Below are positions 1 through 5,797 of a stretch of 6,150 nt of DNA, in pieces. Both the position numbers and the translations under genes were made by a program. The notes beneath the pieces were generated by a model. That model had not been told where the DNA came from. It ran no database searches and saw only the letters and a program-made list of their open reading frames with translations. This DNA comes from a bacterium (lineage in GTDB: Bacteria; Bdellovibrionota_C; UBA2361; SZUA-149). Numbering within the stretch: position 1 is the stretch's first letter; every line of letters starts with the position of its first letter. The stretch is taken from contig QIGM01000002.1 of assembly GCA_003230795.1 (NCBI GenBank), positions 1 to 6,150 of the forward strand, read 5' to 3'.

Positions 1-2907
1 GTCTTAGCGAATAGACAAAACCTCGCCATGGGCCTAAAGCATCCCTGGCTTCTAGTCGGAAGTCTAGGCAAGGCATGCTCCTACGCAACGGACGCCTTGC
101 AGGTCTACGGGAATGAGCACGCCCTGGACAAACACGGGAGCTTCCTACATCAAGATTTGCCGGGAAACTGCTTGCAACACGAACACTCCATGGCGGCCTT
201 ACAGGATGAGCAGGTTACAATTCCTCCGGGCGGCAAAACCAATCGAGGCTTTTTCGCCTGGTTTGAAGAAGACCACGCCGAAGCTAGTTCGGAGAAGGAT
301 TTAGGCTTCGTCGCGAAAGCTCTCTCTCTACCCGAAGCTTCCCCGCCACTTAGCCTGTATGCAAATGCAGTCAGGCAAGCTCCAGCGATAGGTTCTCTGT
401 TTTCTTCTTCCCCACTTCTCCAGCCAATAGAGCTTTCTAGCGCCGAAGAAGAAAACTTTTTTGGCTCTAATCGCAGACATATTGAAGCTGACGATAGCGG
501 CAAAGCGATTTCTTTTTTTACTGCCACGGGCAATCACATTGTACTCCGCGAGAAAGAGCGCATGGTGCTTCGCCCTCATGGAATGATTCTTCGATCAGGC
601 AAGGCAAAGACCCCAAGTGAGTCTTCCCTCACCTCGACCGTTTGGATGTCCGGCGTGTTCAACTCCATGGTCACCCAAGGACATGTAAGTATTAATAGAT
701 TCCTTTCGACCACTCATAGTTATCTCGGACTTTTTTCCTCTCATGGTCAGCGAATATTTGTTGAGCTTCAGGACAAATGGTTTCAACTTGGCACACCCTC
801 GGCATTTGAGATGGGGCTTAGTTCATGTCGATGGATTTACAAATATGACTTCGGCGATGATTGTAGCGGAGTGCTTGAGATTAGAAACACGGCAAGCATG
901 ACAGCGGATCGTTTAGATCTTGAGGTCAATACTCTTACTGGTCCTCCCGTTCGCCTATTGCTCAGCAACCACGTCTCCCTGGGAGGTGACGACGGCAGCC
1001 TTCCTGGGAAAGTAGAATTTCAAATCGAAAAGGATTCTGTGTTTGTCTCTGCTCCAAGCGATAGCGACGTTGGCCGACGCTTTCCTGAAGGCGGTTTCCG
1101 CATGGATTTCTCCGAAGAGCAGATAGAGGAAATAGCTCAAGATGAGCTCTTGTTTGAGGATGGGCAATCTCAGAATCAGCCATACCTCTGTCTTTTAAGT
1201 AAACCCCTCTCAGAATTTCGTCTATCCATCAGCGGACACCTACTCGCTTCGCCTGAAGAGTCCTTATCTACAGAAACTAGCGAGCACTACTGGCAGGAAA
1301 TGACGGGGGGTCTTCAATTTCATCCACCAGAAGACAGCCCACTGGCTGAGAGAATGTCAGGTATCTCTGAGATTTTCCCCTGGTACATTCAGAACGCCTT
1401 AGTTCACTACCTCTCTCCTCGAGGGTTAGAGCAGTATTCAGGGGGCGGCTGGGGCACACGCGACGTGGTGCAAGGTCCTCTCGAGATGCTGCTATCACTT
1501 AACAATGGCGAAGCTGTGCTCGATATCCTCAGACGAGTTTTTAGCCAGCAAAACAGTGACGGAGATTGGCCTCAGTGGTTTATGTTCTTCGAACGAGAAC
1601 GAAATATTCGTCCCGCGGATTCTCACGGCGATATTGTCCTCTGGCCACTGCTCGCTTTGGGAGAGTATTTGCTTTTCTCAGGAGACAAGGCGCTGCTCGA
1701 AGAGGAAGTGCCCTACTTCCACGCCAAGGGAAATGACAAAGCGGAATCAGACACTGTTTTGGCGCACGTAGAGCGAGCACTAAAGCTTATTGAAGCTCGA
1801 CTAATACCAGGAACGAATTTGATTTCCTACGGGCATGGAGATTGGAATGATTCCCTTCAGCCCTTTGATGAAAGTCTCAAAAAGGAGCTAGTAAGCTCCT
1901 GGACAGTGACGCTGCACTATCAAACACTCTGCGTACTTAGCGAAGCGTTTAAACAACTTGGGTTGGATCAGCGTTCCGCGGAGCTTGAAGAACGAGCCTT
2001 TGCAGTACTCAAGGACTTTAAAGACCGCTTGCTGGTTGATAACACGATCGCTGGCTTTCTCCGGACCGGAGAGAGCCCATCGTACCTCATCCACCCGCGT
2101 GATAAGGATACAGGTCTACGCTATAGCTTGCTGCCATACATTCATAGCATCCTCAGCAACATGCTTTCTAAGGAAGAAGCTTTATTTCACCTCGAACTTA
2201 TCGAAGAACATCTCTCTGGAGCTGACGGAGCCAGACTTTTTGATAAGCCCCTTCCTTACCGAGGTGGGAAGCAAAAACATTTCCAAAGAGCTGAAAGCAG
2301 TTCTTTCTTCGGCAGAGAGATCGGGCTGATGTACACCCATGCCCATCTGCGTTACGCGCAAGCGCTTGCTCACCTAGGCGAGTCAGATAAATTTTTCGAA
2401 GCACTGTCTCTTGCTAACCCGATTAGTATTCCGGAGATGGTACCCAGTGCCTCACCTCGACAGTCTAACTGTTACTACTCGAGTTCAGACGCCAGATTTG
2501 CCGATCGATATCAGGCCTTCGAGGAATACGACAAAGTCTACTCCGGAGAGATAGCTTTCGAAGGAGGCTGGCGAGTGTATTCAAGCGGGGGTGGAATTTA
2601 TTCAGGCCTTGTTGTGCGTACCTTTCTAGGGCTCAGGAGAAGAAGTAAACACTTAGTGCTAGACCCTGTAATCCCGAAACAGCTTGATCAACTGAAGGTA
2701 AGCCTCAACTGGGAAGGTAAGAAGCTTCAGCTCCACTATCACGTTGCAAGCAAGGGGTTTGCGCCTAATCGACTGCTGCTGAACAATGATCCGTTATCGT
2801 TTGAAGAGGAAGGTAATCCGTACCGAAAAGGCGGTGCAAAGATCACACTCTCTGAGTTCCGCGATAAACTTAACTCGAACAACACTCTGAAAATCTATTT
2901 AGATTAG
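1..2907 (+). CDS. GH94 glycoside phosphorylase, probable 1,2-beta-oligoglucan phosphorylase (5' end outside window)
   Basis: This probably cytoplasmic enzyme phosphorolyses beta-1,2-linked gluco-oligosaccharides to alpha-glucose 1-phosphate. The frame is open from base 1, and the first visible residues (VLANRQNLAMGLKHPW) already look like family sequence, so the ATG at 28 is probably internal. Of the gene, 968 codons are visible; characterised relatives are, from memory, about 1,100 residues. Counting from the first visible codon, the N-terminal half is the beta-sandwich type region. The (alpha/alpha)6 barrel follows, with GGGWGTRD (481-488), GDWPQW (521-526) and GHGDWNDSLQP (611-621). The general acid is an Asp of that DWND motif, by family precedent probably the second. 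Later motifs are DGARLF (742-747), PRQSN (819-823), SSSDARFADRY (827-837) and SSGGGIY (861-867). The DWNDSL form and the later blocks fit the sophoro-oligosaccharide branch better than cellobiose or chitobiose phosphorylases (DWNDGM). The C-terminal GH94 domain of cyclic glucan synthase is a less likely alternative. No signal peptide can be assessed. GH94 membership is secure; substrate is inferred. Confidence 0.85.
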   Translation, partial: VLANRQNLAMGLKHPWLLVGSLGKACSYATDALQVYGNEHALDKHGSFLHQDLPGNCLQHEHSMAALQDEQVTIPPGGKTNRGFFAWFEEDHAEASSEKDLGFVAKALSLPEASPPLSLYANAVRQAPAIGSLFSSSPLLQPIELSSAEEENFFGSNRRHIEADDSGKAISFFTATGNHIVLREKERMVLRPHGMILRSGKAKTPSESSLTSTVWMSGVFNSMVTQGHVSINRFLSTTHSYLGLFSSHGQRIFVELQDKWFQLGTPSAFEMGLSSCRWIYKYDFGDDCSGVLEIRNTASMTADRLDLEVNTLTGPPVRLLLSNHVSLGGDDGSLPGKVEFQIEKDSVFVSAPSDSDVGRRFPEGGFRMDFSEEQIEEIAQDELLFEDGQSQNQPYLCLLSKPLSEFRLSISGHLLASPEESLSTETSEHYWQEMTGGLQFHPPEDSPLAERMSGISEIFPWYIQNALVHYLSPRGLEQYSGGGWGTRDVVQGPLEMLLSLNNGEAVLDILRRVFSQQNSDGDWPQWFMFFERERNIRPADSHGDIVLWPLLALGEYLLFSGDKALLEEEVPYFHAKGNDKAESDTVLAHVERALKLIEARLIPGTNLISYGHGDWNDSLQPFDESLKKELVSSWTVTLHYQTLCVLSEAFKQLGLDQRSAELEERAFAVLKDFKDRLLVDNTIAGFLRTGESPSYLIHPRDKDTGLRYSLLPYIHSILSNMLSKEEALFHLELIEEHLSGADGARLFDKPLPYRGGKQKHFQRAESSSFFGREIGLMYTHAHLRYAQALAHLGESDKFFEALSLANPISIPEMVPSASPRQSNCYYSSSDARFADRYQAFEEYDKVYSGEIAFEGGWRVYSSGGGIYSGLVVRTFLGLRRRSKHLVLDPVIPKQLDQLKVSLNWEGKKLQLHYHVASKGFAPNRLLLNNDPLSFEEEGNPYRKGGAKITLSEFRDKLNSNNTLKIYLD

Positions 2908-2919
2908 AGTGTTTCTCGA
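2875..2919. terminator. Composite hairpin over the GH94 stop codon, between convergent genes
   Basis: Stem AACACTCT (2881-2888) pairs perfectly with AGAGTGTT (2906-2913). After a three-base bulge (GAA, 2889-2891) an inner stem AATCT (2892-2896)/AGATT (2901-2905) closes a four-base loop. Beyond a two-base mismatch an outer TCGA (2875-2878)/TCGA (2916-2919) can also pair. The TAG of the phosphorylase (2905-2907) lies in the stem. The convergent minus-strand gene ends only 17 bases away at 2925, so the structure could end transcription from both sides. There is no good U-tract directly after it on either strand, so classical intrinsic termination is uncertain. Confidence 0.45.
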
Positions 2920-2924
2920 CCAAT

Positions 2925-3395
2925 TTATAGCTTTTTGATATCAAGCAGGGAACTGGGAAATGAAAGATTTTCAAATGAAGTCTCAGAGTGTGCCCTTGCC
3001 TTACGCGGAGCGCTTACTCTCGCTGGACTGCTTGAATTCCATTTACGTTGCAGGCGCTGGATCGCACCTCCAAAGAGTCGCTCTACCTTCAAAACAATCT
3101 CGTTTAGGATTTTTGCCTGCTCCCCGTTTAGTTCAGTGGGAAATGGAAGTAGAGAAAGAAGATAGAACGTCATCTCTTTCTCAAGCTCTGGGCATCTTGC
3201 CGCCGTGAGTAATCTGCGAGTGGTTTCTATAGGATCAAAAGCGTAGAGATTCTCAATCGCCTCTTTAAAAACAGGCGCGAAATCCTTCACGACTTCGTTA
3301 AGGGCTCGGCGCTCTACTCTGTCCTCAATATTCGTAAGGCCATAGCACCAACACTGGAGTTCTACTTCAAATATTTCTGCGAAATTTGCTGCCAC
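2925..3395 (-). CDS. Hypothetical protein, 156 aa, second gene of a two-gene unit
   Basis: I do not recognise this protein. It starts at GTG (3395-3393), whose first base is the last base of the upstream gene's TAG stop. No other ATG, GTG or TTG lies in the short open stretch upstream in this frame, and the overlap suggests translational coupling. The first 118 or so residues look largely helical and rich in Leu, Glu and Arg. They include a Cys-Trp-Cys triplet at 15-17, a third Cys at 68, and a Leu-rich segment with two prolines (FYLLSLLPFP, 77-86). From about residue 120 the sequence becomes a Ser/Pro/basic tail (SSSPARVSAPRKARAHSETS), probably disordered, ending in IKKL. No signal peptide, clear transmembrane span or catalytic motif is visible. 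It is probably cytoplasmic. Long plus-strand ORFs overlap it, but they lack the linked start signal seen here. It converges on the GH94 gene 17 bases away. Confidence 0.6.
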   Translation of the reverse strand: MAANFAEIFEVELQCWCYGLTNIEDRVERRALNEVVKDFAPVFKEAIENLYAFDPIETTRRLLTAARCPELEKEMTFYLLSLLPFPTELNGEQAKILNEIVLKVERLFGGAIQRLQRKWNSSSPARVSAPRKARAHSETSFENLSFPSSLLDIKKL

Positions 3396-3586
3396 TACAC
3401 TACCTGCCTGGGTGGAAGAGTCAGTTCATTCGGATTGGCAATTTTCTTCAGACGATTAGCAACCGTGCCACTGGAGGTTTTTGCCAGCAGTTCCTTTGCA
3501 CACTCTTCGCGTCCAGCCCGCACCTGGTCTAATTGCTGCGATGCTCTCGGGCTTAGGCCTCGTTCTAATGAGTCTTGTTGCGGCAT
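3395..3586 (-). CDS. Hypothetical small protein, 63 aa, first gene of a two-gene unit
   Basis: I do not recognise this protein. I chose ATG at 3586-3584 because GAGGA lies nine bases upstream; an in-frame TTG at 3613 is a weaker start and lies inside a palindrome. The product starts MPQQDSLERGLSPRASQQLD. It is hydrophilic and charged, with a predicted helical middle (residues about 14-36, QQLDQVRAGREECAKELLAK) and a following SGTVANRLKKIANP segment. The end is proline-containing and uncharged apart from one Arg (NELTLPPRQVV). One Cys is present and there is no signal peptide or membrane segment. Its stop overlaps the start of the 156-aa gene as TAGTG, so the two are probably co-translated and may work together. 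The size and charge would suit a small regulator or partner protein, but nothing proves that. Confidence 0.5.
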   Translation of the reverse strand: MPQQDSLERGLSPRASQQLDQVRAGREECAKELLAKTSSGTVANRLKKIANPNELTLPPRQVV

Positions 3587-3595
3587 AAGGAGAAG

Positions 3596-3600
3596 TCCTC
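3596..3600 (-). promoter_or_regulatory. Ribosome binding site deciding the start of the 63-aa gene
   Basis: On the minus strand GAGGA is followed by nine bases (CTTCTCCTT) and then ATG. This supports the ATG at 3586 over the in-frame TTG at 3613. Confidence 0.6.
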
Positions 3601-3609
3601 GAAAAAATA

Positions 3610-3623
3610 ACAAATTAATTTGT
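3610..3623. promoter_or_regulatory. Perfect 14-bp palindrome, possible operator
   Basis: ACAAATTAATTTGT is a perfect inverted repeat centred about 30 bases upstream of the ATG of the 63-aa gene, where a promoter or operator would be expected. It is AT-rich, so it could also be chance or simply part of an AT-rich promoter. I could not pick out a convincing -35/-10 pair here. Confidence 0.3.
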
Positions 3624-3881
3624 CTTCAGTAAGGTTATGGCGGGTGATTTTGAAAACTTGCGCTAGAAAAAGGGGCACTCGTATAGGACTAGAATTACTG
3701 TAAAAATTTCGCCCGAAATGGGCCCTTCAAGTGCAAAATTGAACGAGATTCTGACTTAATACAAGCGTTACGAAACGTCGCTAGTACCGCTCTGCGTGAA
3801 CTACCTTGGAAGAACACTTCTGGAGTGCGGGCGCTACCTAGCGAAAGAATAAAAGGAAGCTTGTGGCGAGCGAAAATATTT

Positions 3882-3923
3882 TGAGCGGCGAAATCGCAAA
3901 GCTACTTCGCCGCTCATTGTTTT
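3882..3923. terminator. Strong GC-rich hairpin, likely terminator (best U-tract on the plus strand)
   Basis: TGAGCGGCGAA (3882-3892) pairs perfectly over 11 bp with TTCGCCGCTCA (3906-3916), leaving a 13-base loop. On the plus strand it is followed by TTGTTTTCTTT, a good U-tract; on the minus strand by the weaker AAATATTTTC. It lies just downstream of the DUF3617 gene on the minus strand, so it probably ends that transcript, and may act in both directions. Confidence 0.65.
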
Positions 3924-3946
3924 CTTTCCACGCTCACCCTGGAAAG
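3924..3946. repeat. Second hairpin directly after the DUF3617 stop
   Basis: CTTTCCA (3924-3930) and TGGAAAG (3940-3946) form a perfect 7-bp stem with a nine-base loop, two bases beyond the minus-strand stop codon. It may help protect the mRNA 3' end or assist the stronger hairpin next to it. It has no U-tract of its own on the minus strand. Confidence 0.4.
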
Positions 3947-3948
3947 GA

Positions 3949-4530
3949 CTAGCCTCCCTGCATCTGCTGCTGCAACTGTTGTTGCAACTGTTGCATTTGG
4001 CTCATGTCAGGCATGTTCTTCATCATGTCTCCAATGTTGGGCATAGACTCCATCATCTGAAGAGAATTCATCTTCTTACCGTCGGCCATGATCATATCTC
4101 CAAGCTTCATATCGTCACCACATTCGCCGAGATAGCTTGCGGTTGAGGTTTGAGAGGAATTGCCCATACCCATTATTGGAGGAACCATGGTGGTTTTTGA
4201 TGTTGCCGTATAACTTGTTTTGAAATCGCCTTTTACATCAGCGACAGAAGTCATTTGTGAGCCCATGATGCGACAACTAATAGTTGTGCTGTAGACGCCA
4301 CCATTGTTCACGATCTTTACGTCTTCGCAGGCACCGCCCATCATTTTTTGGCTAGAGACCAAAAGTTTGCCGAATACTTCTTGGTTCATGCACTGCTTTA
4401 TTGTGTCAGTCTTCTTTCCGTCGGTGACGGTTTGTATACTCCACAATCCGGCTTTAATAGGTGGTATGTCATTAGCAGAAGCAAGAGACGGGACAAACAA
4501 AAGGATTGCGAACACAACGTAAGCTTTCAT
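3949..4530 (-). CDS. DUF3617-family exported protein with a Met/Gln-rich C-terminal tail
   Basis: The function of this periplasmic family is unknown. ATG at 4530 is preceded by GGAG at eight bases. Residues 1-19 are a Sec signal peptide with a probable cut after Ala-Ser-Ala (LASA/NDIPP). The mature domain opens with IKAGLWSIQT (25-34), the usual family start. It has four cysteines at 47, 68, 86 and 137, in contexts QCMNQ, ACEDV, SCRIM and ECGDD, probably forming two disulfides in the periplasm; no lipobox is present. The family-like part ends near residue 150. The rest is unusual: from 141 to 193 there are 13 methionines, and residues 179-191 are almost only Gln, Leu and Met. The gene is monocistronic, with the DUF799 gene ending 207 bases upstream and terminator-like hairpins downstream. 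The family call rests on the GLW start, cysteine pattern and domain size; the tail's role is unknown. Confidence 0.75.
   Translation of the reverse strand: MKAYVVFAILLFVPSLASANDIPPIKAGLWSIQTVTDGKKTDTIKQCMNQEVFGKLLVSSQKMMGGACEDVKIVNNGGVYSTTISCRIMGSQMTSVADVKGDFKTSYTATSKTTMVPPIMGMGNSSQTSTASYLGECGDDMKLGDMIMADGKKMNSLQMMESMPNIGDMMKNMPDMSQMQQLQQQLQQQMQGG
3971..3994. repeat. 12-base tandem repeat inside the DUF3617 gene
   Basis: TGCAACTGTTGT (3971-3982) is followed by TGCAACTGTTGC (3983-3994), identical except for the last base. The repeat is in frame and encodes the Leu-Gln-Gln-Gln units of the C-terminal Gln-rich stretch, so copy number could change without a frameshift. Confidence 0.75.
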
Positions 4531-4577
4531 GTAGATTACTCCAGGGAACTATACAGGTAAAATAACAAGGTACACTC

Positions 4578-4601
4578 TAGAGGTGTCATCTAGAACCTCT
4601 A
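4578..4601. repeat. Inverted repeat upstream of the DUF3617 gene
   Basis: TAGAGGT (4578-4584) and ACCTCTA (4595-4601) form a perfect 7-bp inverted repeat with a 10-base spacer, 48-71 bases upstream of the DUF3617 start codon. Two TCTAGA hexamers (4576-4581 and 4589-4594) overlap it. Its position suits an operator or an RNA hairpin. No run of T follows on either strand, so it is not a typical terminator of the upstream operon. The rest of 4531-4737 shows nothing I can assign. Confidence 0.35.
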
Positions 4602-4737
4602 CATATTCAAATGGTGTGCCTAAGTTTTAACTTAAATTAGTCGACTCGGAAACACCCCTGAACTGAATGTCGATCGTTTCTACCTACCAAAGGAGGCTAA
4701 ATGCCTATAAGCGAGAGCTAAAGAACCTAGATAAGTA

Positions 4738-5397
4738 CTACCTGCCTCGTAAATCGCTCCCGAATTCCGGATGATAGGGACCAAAAAGCAAGCCGTTTGA
4801 CTCATTGTTAATCATATTCTGATTAGCTTCTCTTGCCACTGCCCAAACACGAGACGAAGAGGACTCAAGTATCTGCTTCACTGCAGCCGCTACTAGCATT
4901 CCAACTAGATCGTTATCTCGACTACTGGAACCCTCCACGGCTTCAGCTTTTCCCTGCCAAAGGGTTTCACCACTAGAAACATCAACCATTTTCGCGCGAA
5001 CATTCACGACAGTATTTGAACTTAAAATTTGATACTTCTGCCCCCAGTCTTCAATTTCGAAATACAGGACTGCATCTGCATTGAAAATTTCTTTGATTTT
5101 CCTCAAAGAAACCGAGTTCATCTCGTAAGGCGTTGGCAGCCCGTTATCTTTCATGAACATCTCAACGACTGAAACAGGAAACACATAATAGCCAATCTCA
5201 GCGAGCGGACGGGTAAGCGTCGATAGATAGACATAGGACGCGTTCGCTTCAATTGAATTATTTAGCGGCGGAATTACCAAAAGAGAGCGAGGTAATTTGC
5301 TGCGATACAAGCCATAGTCAGCAGGTTTAACGCAGGCACTGAGTGATAGAAGTATTAGCAATAAGAAAATTAGAACAAACTTCGAATTAGCTTTCAT
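4738..5397 (-). CDS. DUF799 / GNA1162-type outer-membrane lipoprotein
   Basis: This lipoprotein is of the family typified by meningococcal GNA1162, whose role is unproven but which is encoded with CsgG-like proteins and is thought to act in a secretion or assembly complex. ATG at 5397 is preceded by GAGG at eight bases. The signal peptide MKANSKFVLIFLLLILLSLS ends in the lipobox LSAC, with Cys22 as the lipidated residue. Residues +2/+3 are Val-Lys, so an Asp +2 inner-membrane retention signal is absent. Family blocks follow in order: RSLLVIPPLNNSIEANA (37-53), PLAEIGYYVFPVSVVEMF (64-81), LRKIKEIFNADAVLYFEIED (98-117), MVDVSSGETLWQG (137-149) and a C-terminal LLFGPYHPEF (203-212). The 219-aa length is normal for the family. 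It is the last gene of the trio and starts five bases after the DUF4810 stop. No clear terminator follows it. Confidence 0.87.
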   Translation of the reverse strand: MKANSKFVLIFLLLILLSLSACVKPADYGLYRSKLPRSLLVIPPLNNSIEANASYVYLSTLTRPLAEIGYYVFPVSVVEMFMKDNGLPTPYEMNSVSLRKIKEIFNADAVLYFEIEDWGQKYQILSSNTVVNVRAKMVDVSSGETLWQGKAEAVEGSSSRDNDLVGMLVAAAVKQILESSSSRVWAVAREANQNMINNESNGLLFGPYHPEFGSDLRGR

Positions 5398-5402
5398 ACT
5401 CG

Positions 5403-5792
5403 CTACCTCTTCTTGTCCATACGACCAAGAATTCCGTCGATGAACACGGCAGACTCAGGAAATAGCTCTTTCTCTGCGATAAAATGTTTTCGCGCAGAGA
5501 CCACATCGCCTTGAGAATAGTAAAGATAGCCTAAATGAGCATGCACTCCGGGAGGTACTCGCCTACCTTCCGCAATAGTTCGGCCTACATCTTCAGAGAG
5601 CCTGGCTAGTTGAGACTGAGGGTCGCCGCCGCCCTCTTCGGCATACATCTGATACAGCAATGGTTCATAGTCGCCCCAACGATATAGCGACGTCCCTGCA
5701 GAGCAGGCAGTAGTTAGAACGGATAATCCCAGAAGAAGAGCCCCCCGAAGAAAAAGAACCCGAAGAAAAAGAACCATGAGGCGAAGCTTCAC
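5403..5792 (-). CDS. DUF4810 lipoprotein
   Basis: This small lipoprotein of unknown function is the usual middle gene between a CsgG-like protein and a DUF799 protein. I chose GTG at 5792 (129 aa): it lies five bases after the CsgG-like stop, has AAGGGA about 11 bases upstream, and gives a basic start (MKLRLM). GTG at 5819 would overlap the previous gene by 22 bases, and ATG at 5777 is also possible. The signal peptide ends in LTTAC, with Cys30 the likely lipidation site. The family signature SLYRWGDYEPLLYQMY follows directly at 34-49. Residues about 83-129 resemble one tetratricopeptide unit (HLGYLYYSQGDVVSARKHF, then AEKELFPESAVF), suggesting a role in protein contacts. Arg residues at 11 and 16 sit inside the hydrophobic part because of a 15-base duplication. 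The DUF799 gene follows five bases later. Confidence 0.8.
   Translation of the reverse strand: MKLRLMVLFLRVLFLRGALLLGLSVLTTACSAGTSLYRWGDYEPLLYQMYAEEGGGDPQSQLARLSEDVGRTIAEGRRVPPGVHAHLGYLYYSQGDVVSARKHFIAEKELFPESAVFIDGILGRMDKKR
5746..5775. repeat. Perfect 15-base tandem duplication in the DUF4810 signal peptide
   Basis: The plus-strand unit CGAAGAAAAAGAACC occurs at 5746-5760 and again at 5761-5775 without mismatch. On the coding strand it gives Val-Leu-Phe-Leu-Arg twice in the signal peptide. It is in frame, so a gain or loss of a unit changes signal-peptide length by five residues without breaking the gene. Confidence 0.9.
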
Positions 5793-5797
5793 CTTTT

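Larger units (their letters stand above)
3587..3948. other. Gene-free interval between two minus-strand units
   Basis: No credible coding frame is seen on either strand. The left end holds the leader and probable promoter of the two-gene unit, with the palindrome at 3610-3623. The middle has only small inverted repeats, such as GCCC/GGGC around 3711-3723 and CGTT/AACG around 3766-3777. The right end holds two hairpins downstream of the DUF3617 gene. A weak plus-strand promoter-like pair (TTGCGC at about 3659, TATAGG at about 3682, 18-base spacing) is present but poorly matched. No tRNA or riboswitch is recognised. Confidence 0.5.

Noticed and set aside
28..30. ATG at 28 as the true start of the GH94 gene
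   Set aside because: The frame is open to base 1 and the residues before the ATG (VLANRQNLA) read as family sequence; no ribosome binding site precedes the ATG. The gene continues upstream.
150..533. Minus-strand ORF of 127 aa inside the GH94 gene
   Set aside because: The plus-strand frame there is clearly coding and continuous with the phosphorylase, and the minus-strand product shows no family features.
2935..3208. Two overlapping plus-strand ORFs of 76 and 82 aa
   Set aside because: They lie within the minus-strand 156-aa gene, have no linked operon partner, and their products look like antisense translation rich in Arg and Ser.
3604..3612. Extended -10-like TG-T-TATTTT on the minus strand before the 63-aa gene
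   Set aside because: It would place the transcription start at or inside the ribosome binding site of the 63-aa gene, and no matching -35 was found.
3435..3632. Plus-strand ORF of 65 aa
   Set aside because: It is antisense to the 63-aa gene, which has a good ribosome binding site and a coupled partner; nothing comparable supports this frame.
4689..4721. AAAGGAGG followed by ATG at 4701 on the plus strand, a possible leader peptide
   Set aside because: The frame codes for only six residues before TAA, the spacing to ATG is short (four bases), and no plus-strand gene follows. It is probably chance.
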